Origin: a bacterium
Lineage (GTDB): Bacteria > Verrucomicrobiota > Verrucomicrobiia > Chthoniobacterales > Terrimicrobiaceae
NCBI GenBank assembly: GCA_009920585.1
Contig: RFZT01000010.1
Location: 1-22,267, forward strand
Length of the DNA: 22,267 nt
Direction: 5' to 3'
Shown: one piece after another, positions 17,501 through 22,267 of the stretch
How the letters are laid out: each line of letters opens with the position of its first letter
How positions within the stretch are numbered: position 1 is the first letter of the stretch
Position numbers and translations under genes: made by a program
Notes under the pieces: generated by a model
Seen by the model: only the letters and a program-made list of their open reading frames with translations
Told to the model about the DNA's origin: nothing
The model's database searches: none

Positions 17501-17591
17501 CTCATGGAGCAACAGGCCGCCGCCAGCGCCGATCCCAAGTTCAAAGCCCAGCAACTCGGTCGAGCCAAGGCTTCGTATGATCAAATCGTGA
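14559..17591 (+). CDS. large exported TPR-repeat protein, frameshifted near its 3' end
   Basis: The ATG at 14559 gives a signal peptide (MKK, hydrophobic core, cleavage after VQA) and then a periplasmic protein of many tetratricopeptide-like helical pairs, with recurrent phrases such as YxxLVEKYPENP, AxxxFxKLAADYP and NYPSSPSIPS spread over its length. It probably works as a protein-interaction scaffold in the cell envelope, like the TPR proteins near the Tol-Pal or Bam complexes; the exact role is unknown. The frame stays open to 17591 (1010 residues), but after residue 963 the sequence turns proline-rich and non-TPR. The proper continuation lies in the -1 frame from 17447 to 17659. With the frame restored the protein would be about 1033 residues. 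Upstream in-frame ATG at 14418 is too early because it precedes the signal peptide. A weak GGA sits 9 nt before the ATG. Confidence 0.85.
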   Translation: MKKIPHLALSLVVSAFIFVGSVQAQSPAAAAENEKAYDLLSNADYAGAATAYEEIIKGYPTDILIQSCRIQLAQCQLYTGQYDKALTNLDDTSKGMELTPDLVMLVDGLRPQIYTAKAAVLPAGDAGRKAAYEKAISSYSDFITKYPPAKFPETESAIYGRAMCNFQIEDYGKAAEDLELNIKNYPSSPSIPSTNNLLAITFAVQANQILTSEGGDKAKGLEVAKRAEDILLKIISDKKDLVLMNDANYQLGEIVFMRGAFSPEEERQAIYNKAAEFYLAILPKEDVEEMQKEKIKLIGPQRIEALRAKNMVLKKKLEKDLEREAKRLSEIAAKPDQTATAFLKVGEIFFNSGKHNESRVIISHIAPFLTSEDEKMRALYYKTMGYAVQGVEAPAVKGYEEFVASYKGKPIAENLPFLIGNLYLSQGKNEESIRFFDESIQQYPKGRLSGLSVAQKAQAQVALKKYDEALKTFQDTLAQNPTPDIGLIAQYGIANIYRDTARWDEALAAFKATKEKYGDTPQGIESGYWVAACMQQKGDNAGAAPVFEAFIKDNADHALLPLATYALGNAQIANGQKDAGVATLAQVVEKFPDSSPAPYTYFSRAQVFAAAQKPDEVMKLMREFIEKYPKDDKIFFAYSSIAQNSIAGGKPDEAMAAYSELVEKYPENPNASGSLVKIADLQRAQADRLATNYSSLKPEDREKWKTAIDASIASLEKLIANYPQSADIVAGLQSLLTSQRALLRSSLKTDADVETYFQEVAGKTSDPAAKSKILFALAGFISEKDKPRALTKMNEAYNASVVYSPKDLDIYGLALAESGKVDEAQAVFEKLAADYPIPEGVKPSAAPTIVQEAQATALFGKGRVAQERKQTIEAGKLFEQLKTDYSWSPKVLEANYGIAQSLRAENKADDAIKLLGTIIRAQNATAELRANSFLLYGYIMKDKSDKESDPKKKEESRASAVDFSTQAFQPPPCPVSLRARNSWSNRPPPAPIPSSKPSNSVEPRLRMIKS

Positions 17592-17659
17592 AGGATTTCC
17601 CAAACGACAAACTCGCCCCGCAAGCCAAAGCGCGCGCTCAAGCACTCGCCGGATCGTGA
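17444..17659 (+). pseudogene. out-of-frame C-terminal tail of the TPR protein
   Basis: In the -1 frame starting at the T5 run (17444-17448) the coding continues as FYSGVPAAAVPGLFEGAQLM and ends with YDQIVKDFPNDKLAPQAKAR, a normal final TPR unit, stopping at TGA 17657-17659. One extra T in the run would join the two parts as VDFFYSGVP. Its stop overlaps the GTG start of nth. Whether this is a sequencing or assembly error, a real mutation, or ribosomal/transcriptional slippage cannot be settled here. Confidence 0.7.
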
Positions 17660-18288
17660 ACAAAAGGGAGCGCGCGGCGGAGCTTCTCAAGCGCCTCCCG
17701 GTCATCTACCCAGATGCCCACTGCGAGCTAGTCTATACCAGTCCGCTGGAATTGTTGGTTGCGACTATTCTTTCTGCTCAGTGCACCGATAAGCGGGTCA
17801 ATATGGTGACTCCGGCCCTCTTTCGTCGCTGCCCGAGCGCATCCGACTACGCCACCATTTCGCAGGATGAAATGGAGGAGTTGATTCACTCAACAGGGTT
17901 TTACCGCAACAAATCCAAAAATATCCGAGCCATGGGCGCGGCTTTACTGGAAAGGCATAGCGGTGAAGTGCCATCCACATTGGAATCGCTCGCGGCTCTT
18001 CCGGGGGTCGGGCGCAAGACCGCGAATGTTGTTCTCGGAAACGCTTTCTCTAAAAACGAAGGGATCGTTGTGGACACGCATGTCTCTCGCTTGTCCCAGC
18101 GCTTAGGCCTCACGAAATTCACCGACCCGATTCGCATCGAGCAGGATCTCATCAAACTTTTTCCCCGTCCGTTCTGGACCGATTTCAGCCATTGTCTCAT
18201 CTTTCACGGTCGGCGTCGGTGTCCCGCTCGCAAGCCCGATTGCGCCCACTGCGAGTTGAATGATATTTGCCCCTCGGCGAAGTTGTAA
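17656..18288 (+). CDS. nth: endonuclease III (DNA glycosylase/AP lyase)
   Basis: Base-excision repair enzyme that removes oxidised pyrimidines and nicks the abasic site. The 210-residue protein shows LLVATILSAQCTDKRVN, the helix-hairpin-helix LPGVGRKTANVVL containing catalytic Lys121, VDTHVSR with catalytic Asp140, and a [4Fe-4S] loop of Cys189, 196, 199 and 205 in the C-x6-C-x2-C-x5-C pattern. All key residues are present. It begins at GTG 17656, overlapping the TGA of the restored TPR frame by 4 nt, which both supports that restored frame and suggests translational coupling. Confidence 0.96.
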   Translation: MNKRERAAELLKRLPVIYPDAHCELVYTSPLELLVATILSAQCTDKRVNMVTPALFRRCPSASDYATISQDEMEELIHSTGFYRNKSKNIRAMGAALLERHSGEVPSTLESLAALPGVGRKTANVVLGNAFSKNEGIVVDTHVSRLSQRLGLTKFTDPIRIEQDLIKLFPRPFWTDFSHCLIFHGRRRCPARKPDCAHCELNDICPSAKL

Positions 18289-18651
18289 CCCAAGCGCATA
18301 ACCGGAGTGATACCATCTAACCCATGATGCTGCCCCCCCTTCATTTTCCTCTCTAAACTAGGCAAGGTCCCTAAAATACCACCTTACCCATTTTCACGCC
18401 ACGCACCCAGAGTGGGGCAAAGGCGTCCCGCTTTCCGAGCCGCAGAATTCTCCAATCCGGAGCCTGGTGTGTGGCATTGGTGCTGTGGGGGCTAAAAGAG
18501 CTTGGGGGCTAAAAAGGTAACCAGCGATTGCACTGTCAGTATTTCTCTACGTCTTCGTGCGCAAATTGCATGTTTGCATTATCGGTGTGAAGCTTTCGTC
18601 GAGGAGTTCCAAATCGACACGCGAATGATCGCTCGTTAGTATCGATCTTAC
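18289..18651. other. 363-bp intergenic spacer with no supported gene
   Basis: I see no credible gene on either strand between nth and the methyltransferase gene. It contains a C-run (about 18344-18350) and a near-repeat GGGGCTAAAAGAG / GGGGCTAAAAAGG (about 18488-18520). The promoter of the methyltransferase gene must lie in the right part, but I could not assign boxes with confidence. The GC-rich middle (about 18400-18480) may be remnant coding sequence. Confidence 0.5.
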
Positions 18652-19815
18652 ATGGCTGGAATTATTGTTCGTCCGCGCGCCCGCATTTTGCATGGGCATG
18701 ATTGGGTCTATGCGACCGAGATTTTAAAAACATTCGGGTCGCCCGTTGATGGAGACCTTGTGTCTATCAAGGATGGGCGGGATCACCTTTTGGGTGTGGG
18801 GATTTATAATTCCCGTTCGCAGATCGTCGTTCGCCGGATCTCGCGTCATCGACAGGAACTGGATGAAGATTTTTTTAGCCGCCGCATCGCCCAAGCACTC
18901 GAATACAGGCAGCGTGCGGGATGCCGGAGCGATTTGGGCCGCTTGCTATGGAGCGAAAGCGATGGATTACCGGGCGTGATAGCTGATCGCTATGGCAGCG
19001 TCCTAGTTCTCCAGACTCTCACCCTCGCCATGGATCAGCACAAAGGCCTGATTGCTTCTTTGCTCGCTGCTGCGACGGGGGCCACTTGTGTGATCGAGCG
19101 TAATGATGCACCTGTGCGAGTCGCGGAGGGCTTGCCATTAACCACGGGAATCTTGTTCGGCGAAAATCCGGGGCCAATTGAGGTGGAGACGGTGGGGGTT
19201 CGCTTCCTTGTTGATGCTCTTGCAGGACACAAGACGGGGCTTTACCTCGATCAAGTCGAATCCTACGGGATCGTGGCCGCGCTGGCGAATGGTCGCTCTG
19301 TGCTCGATTGTTTTTCGAACCAAGGCGGTTTCGCTCTGGCCTGCGCCAAAGCGGGGGCGTCAGCCGTGACAGCCGTCGAATCCGGTGCCGAAAGTGTCGC
19401 GCGCCTTCGCGAAAATGTGACTCGCAACGAACTGGATGTGAACGTGCGCGCTTCCGATGTGTTTGATTTTTTACGAAATCCGGACCGTCCCGAGTACGAC
19501 ATCATTATTCTCGACCCGCCGTCTTTCACCAAGGCGCGAGGAAAAGTCGGTGACGCACTCCGGGGGTACCGTGATCTGCATGCGCGCGCGGCCAAGTTGC
19601 TTTCCAAAAATGGCACATTGGTCACCTTCTCCTGCTCCCACCATGTGGCAGGGCATGAGTTTGAAAACGCCATTTCCGAGGGACTCTACGATGCGCGCCG
19701 CAATATGCGACTCACCCGCCGTCTCGCTCAACCCTCCGACCACCCAGTCGTCTTGGGTCTGCCCGAAACCGAATACCTCAAAGGCATCATCCTCGACGCT
19801 ATGCCTGGACGGTAG
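18652..19815 (+). CDS. rlmI: class I SAM-dependent rRNA methyltransferase (RlmI/YccW-like)
   Basis: Probably methylates a cytosine C5 in 23S rRNA, as the E. coli homologue does. The 387 residues show an N-terminal PUA-like domain (about 3-75), the family linker ESDGLPGVIADRYG (102-115), GHKTGLYLDQ (192-201), the SAM-binding strand VLDCFSNQGGFAL (217-229), ILDPPSF (286-292) and SCSHH with the presumed catalytic Cys328. These match the RlmI/YccW family; assignment of the exact rRNA position is inference. It is preceded by a 363-bp spacer and convergent with the TolC-family gene. No Shine-Dalgarno is obvious before the ATG. Confidence 0.9.
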   Translation: MAGIIVRPRARILHGHDWVYATEILKTFGSPVDGDLVSIKDGRDHLLGVGIYNSRSQIVVRRISRHRQELDEDFFSRRIAQALEYRQRAGCRSDLGRLLWSESDGLPGVIADRYGSVLVLQTLTLAMDQHKGLIASLLAAATGATCVIERNDAPVRVAEGLPLTTGILFGENPGPIEVETVGVRFLVDALAGHKTGLYLDQVESYGIVAALANGRSVLDCFSNQGGFALACAKAGASAVTAVESGAESVARLRENVTRNELDVNVRASDVFDFLRNPDRPEYDIIILDPPSFTKARGKVGDALRGYRDLHARAAKLLSKNGTLVTFSCSHHVAGHEFENAISEGLYDARRNMRLTRRLAQPSDHPVVLGLPETEYLKGIILDAMPGR

Positions 19816-19840
19816 GTATTAAGCGGGAAGAGCGCCCCTT

Positions 19841-21733
19841 CTATTGGCTTTGCATGGATTGTGGCAGCTGGATGTTATTCCTTTTGCCTGGCATAGCTGT
19901 TTGCAGAGCTTCCTTCTGCAAGCTGATGCCCAATTCGTTGAGGAGTTTGCCGCGTGCGATAGCCAGCCTAACCACATTTTTCCTGTAGGTTGCTATGGCG
20001 GCTAATTCCCTAGATTGGGACTCAGAGGCATTGTTTTGAAGTCTCACGACCTCAAATGTGGTGGCTTTTCCTTCTTCGAGTAGTTTTTCTTCCGCCGTGG
20101 CTGTCTTGCGGGCCGCGATGGCGGTGTCGCGGGCTGCTATGACTTGTTGTTGGCTTGTTGCCAAGAGACTGACAGACGTATCCACTTCAATCGATATCGC
20201 TGTAATGGCTTTTTGAATGGCGATCTGAGCTTGTTTTTCCCGGAGTTTGGCGGCATCCAAGTTGGCCTTTCCTTCAATGTTGCCCAGCGGGATGGATACG
20301 ACAACGCCTACAGAGAAGGCGGTGCCTTGACCCGAGAACGCATTTCCCATAGAACTACCGTATTCTCCTTCCAGTCCAGTGAGGCCATAATTGCCCTGCA
20401 AATTCACTGTCGGATACGATTGATTTTTTGCGTAGCGCACACGGATGCCCTCCTGTTCGGCTCTGGATACAATTTCGAGATATTCTGGACGGTTAGCTAT
20501 GGCATCGTGGATGAACTCGGCGCGGTCGACTGTCACGTTTGGCACTTCCAGACTGGATGCTGGTATGATTCGGCTTATAGCTCCGCTTTCAGCCATTTTA
20601 TCTGTAAAAATCACCGATTTAAGACTATTCTGCGCTTCAATGTAATTATTCATCGAGCGGAGTGCCAAATCCACATTATTGGACAGGGAAGCTTGTGCCT
20701 CCCAAACATCGGATGGGCGCATTTTGCCGCCGCTAACGCGCTGAATATTTTGTTGTTCCAGCAGGCGGGAGGCTGTGACGGCCTCTTTTCTTACACGCAA
20801 GTTTTCATAAGCGTAAACCAGATCAAAGTAACGATAAAGAGCTTCAGACAAACTTGTGATCATTTGCTTTTGCCAATCATACCAGCCGATCTTTTTCTGA
20901 ATTCTTGCAATTCTTAAGCCGGCAAGATTTGCGGCAGGGCCGAAGTTTTTCAATAAAGGCTGCGTGATTGAAAGTCCTGCGATGCTTGTGTATTCGGGAT
21001 AAAAAAGGGAGGGGGGCCTTTGAATGTTAATATCGTTCCGAGCCTGTAGTTGGCTGAAATTGAGCGAGTATTGGGTTCCAAGCGGTGTTAGTCCGCCGAG
21101 TTGCCAGAGCATATCATACTCCTGGGAGCTGAAAATGCGGGGATCGGTATATTGTGGGGTCACATTAGTAGAGACTGGTTCGCCTTTGATTTGTGCAAGC
21201 AAGGCTTCCAGCGTGTCAATGAGTGTCAATTGCTGCTGCGTTGTTTGGCCTCCTGTTGCTACGTATTGTTGGGCATTCTGAGGCGTATCGCTATGGGAAT
21301 ACTGGCTGGTGAAACCAAAGCGGGGATCGAATAAACCCAAAGCGCGACGGATATCGGTCTGTCCCAGTTCAGGCTCCAGACGCTGGATTTTGATGTCCGA
21401 ATTGTTGCTCAAAGCCATTCGCACCATCTCTGGTATATCCAAGCTCAGGCTCGAGGCGGATCCGCCAGTCACCGAGGTGAAGATGGAGTCCAGATTGGCT
21501 GTTTCCAAAGGAGTGGGAGCAACGGGAATTTTAGCCTCTTTTTTAGCGTCGGTATCCAGTGCGGCGGATTGAGTCTCAGGTTGTGCTGTGTTTGTGCTTG
21601 AGTCCGATATTGTGGGGGCGGACTCGGCAGGTTGGGTCGAGGGATCTGCCGCCGTAGTGGCTTCAATGCAGCAAGCGCAGCATAGTAGAGGAAGGAGAAG
21701 ATACTTTTTCAGGTTCAAAATTTCAAAATTCAC
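19841..21733 (-). CDS. TolC-family outer-membrane efflux/export protein
   Basis: Outer-membrane channel of the TolC type, working with an inner-membrane pump and a periplasmic adaptor. The mature part contains two OEP-like repeats: the stretch QDTDIRRALGLFDPRFGF-like beginning (ELGQTDIRRALGLFDPRF), NFSQLQARNDIN, LSITQPLLKNFG, RASRLLEQQNIQRVSGGKMR-like helix (VTASRLLEQQNIQRVSGG), the typical NRPEYLEIVSRAEQEGIRVR, and VGVVVSIPLGNIEGKANLDA with long coiled-coil helices to the end. The frame is open to a TTG at 21772, but that TTG coincides with the -35 region and an operator-like palindrome, so I place the start at GTG 21733 (630 residues); TTG 21718, giving MNLKKYLLLPLL, is also possible. The signal segment is cysteine-rich (CCACC). 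It is divergent from the edge gene. Confidence 0.88.
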   Translation of the reverse strand: MNFEILNLKKYLLLPLLCCACCIEATTAADPSTQPAESAPTISDSSTNTAQPETQSAALDTDAKKEAKIPVAPTPLETANLDSIFTSVTGGSASSLSLDIPEMVRMALSNNSDIKIQRLEPELGQTDIRRALGLFDPRFGFTSQYSHSDTPQNAQQYVATGGQTTQQQLTLIDTLEALLAQIKGEPVSTNVTPQYTDPRIFSSQEYDMLWQLGGLTPLGTQYSLNFSQLQARNDINIQRPPSLFYPEYTSIAGLSITQPLLKNFGPAANLAGLRIARIQKKIGWYDWQKQMITSLSEALYRYFDLVYAYENLRVRKEAVTASRLLEQQNIQRVSGGKMRPSDVWEAQASLSNNVDLALRSMNNYIEAQNSLKSVIFTDKMAESGAISRIIPASSLEVPNVTVDRAEFIHDAIANRPEYLEIVSRAEQEGIRVRYAKNQSYPTVNLQGNYGLTGLEGEYGSSMGNAFSGQGTAFSVGVVVSIPLGNIEGKANLDAAKLREKQAQIAIQKAITAISIEVDTSVSLLATSQQQVIAARDTAIAARKTATAEEKLLEEGKATTFEVVRLQNNASESQSRELAAIATYRKNVVRLAIARGKLLNELGISLQKEALQTAMPGKRNNIQLPQSMQSQ

Positions 21734-21735
21734 GA

Positions 21736-21772
21736 TCGCTATCTGGATAGCGACGCCGCATAGGCTTGACAA
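21736..21772. promoter_or_regulatory. palindromic operator and overlapping divergent -35 boxes
   Basis: TCGCTATC-TG-GATAGCGA at 21736-21753 is a perfect inverted repeat with 8-bp arms. On the minus strand TTGTCA (21772-21767), a 17-bp spacer and TATCCA (21749-21744) make a plausible promoter for the TolC gene whose -10 lies inside the palindrome. On the + strand TTGACA (21766-21771) is a perfect -35 for the edge gene, though its -10 is weak (AAAGAT after 16 bp). The two -35 boxes overlap, so a regulator here could control both genes. Confidence 0.5.
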
Positions 21773-21831
21773 GCGAGTTCACTAATAAAAGATTGCCCAC
21801 CCACTCAGCTTATCGAAACTCGCTCCGATTA

Positions 21832-22267
21832 ATGCAAACATCCTCTCCGCTAAAAAACCAAATTGACCTGTTGTTTCAGCAGGAGGTTTCCCCGGAGCAA
21901 TTCTATCGCCAATATCTTCAGATTCTCACACAAGCCCTCCAAGGGATGCGGGGGTGTCATCTTTGGTTGTTGCAGGGCACGCAGTTTGTTCCTCTGGGCG
22001 GGTCTGACCGTGGGCCGATTTTGTTTGATACTGATCCCGAGCAGCAAGACTTCATCCTTCAAAAAATCGGCCTTTGCGCGAATGATCAAAAGACGATTTT
22101 TGTTCCTTTTGGGGATTCTCTTCCGAATAAATGCCCTTTTGGTCTTGCCTTCACGCCGCTTCTTTTTGGGCAGGGTGGAGGGGCCGTGCAAGGGGCTCAA
22201 GTCAGCTGGTGGTCCACGGCCGCCGATCAAGAACTTCCCCCTCAGGCGTACGATTTGCTCGACGAAT
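21832..22267 (+). CDS. partial gene at right edge, possibly GAF-like N-terminus of an export adaptor
   Basis: An open frame begins at ATG 21832 and runs off the window end with 145 complete codons and no stop. It starts MQTSSPLKNQIDLLFQQEVS, then FYRQYLQILTQALQGMRGCH, a WLLQGTQFVPLGG strand, an IFVPFGDSL strand, and SWWSTAADQELPPQAYDLL. There is no signal peptide. The pattern of an initial helix with FYR, hydrophobic strands and a late W-rich strand resembles the GAF-like N-terminal part of HlyD-type adaptors seen in planctomycete/verrucomicrobial export loci; this is recalled, not demonstrated. Its divergent arrangement with a TolC-family gene fits. No Shine-Dalgarno is visible before the ATG. 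Confidence 0.65.
   Translation, partial: MQTSSPLKNQIDLLFQQEVSPEQFYRQYLQILTQALQGMRGCHLWLLQGTQFVPLGGSDRGPILFDTDPEQQDFILQKIGLCANDQKTIFVPFGDSLPNKCPFGLAFTPLLFGQGGGAVQGAQVSWWSTAADQELPPQAYDLLDE

Noticed and set aside
18400..18520. Possible coding remnant in the spacer before rlmI
   Set aside because: Short open stretches exist but show no family motif and are broken by stops; not enough to call a pseudogene.
21734..21772. TTG 21772 as start of the TolC-family protein
   Set aside because: It overlaps a likely -35 box and a perfect palindrome, and would put non-signal residues before the signal peptide.

Overview
The window looks like a chromosomal segment of a moderately GC-rich Gram-negative bacterium, most probably a Verrucomicrobiota member. 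That placement is inferred. It rests on the mix of outer-membrane proteins with signal peptides, an NPCBM-type relic, the scarcity of strong Shine-Dalgarno sites, and housekeeping genes whose motif variants fit that phylum. I found no rRNA, tRNA, CRISPR array, intact transposase or phage gene.

Left part (1-6207). Pyruvate kinase on the + strand is preceded by a leader unusually rich in short stem-loops. It converges on a tightly packed minus-strand cluster: a membrane-anchored GAF/PP2C (RsbU/SpoIIE-type) phosphatase, grpE, dnaJ and a fused NAD(P)HX epimerase/dehydratase. Two ATGA overlaps and one 4-nt gap suggest a single transcript joining a signalling phosphatase, the DnaK co-chaperones and metabolite repair.

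Middle (6208-12122). A gene-poor AT-rich stretch of about 790 bp holds a palindromic REP-like element and a decayed C-terminal piece of an NPCBM-domain protein. It is followed by a promoter with a Fur-like palindrome in front of a two-gene unit: an outer-membrane beta-barrel protein and a small c-type cytochrome lipoprotein. Next come recQ, a small secreted protein of unknown function (minus strand), and a cupin/cysteine-dioxygenase-like protein with an unrecognised C-terminal helical half.

Right part (12123-22267). Three minus-strand genes (DUF4870-like membrane protein, TIGR01777 epimerase, GDP-L-fucose synthase) lie head to head with a large exported TPR-repeat protein. The TPR gene has a -1 frameshift at a T5 run close to its 3' end. 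If the frame is restored, it ends in a GTGA overlap with nth (endonuclease III). A 363-bp spacer leads to an RlmI-type rRNA methyltransferase, convergent with a TolC-family outer-membrane protein. The TolC gene is divergent from a gene cut by the right edge. Their shared promoter region contains a perfect 8-bp-arm palindrome and overlapping -35 boxes, and the truncated protein may be a GAF-like domain attached to an export adaptor.

The most interesting items are the TPR frameshift, the phosphatase/co-chaperone operon, the palindrome-controlled OMP-cytochrome pair, and the divergent tolC/truncated-gene locus.
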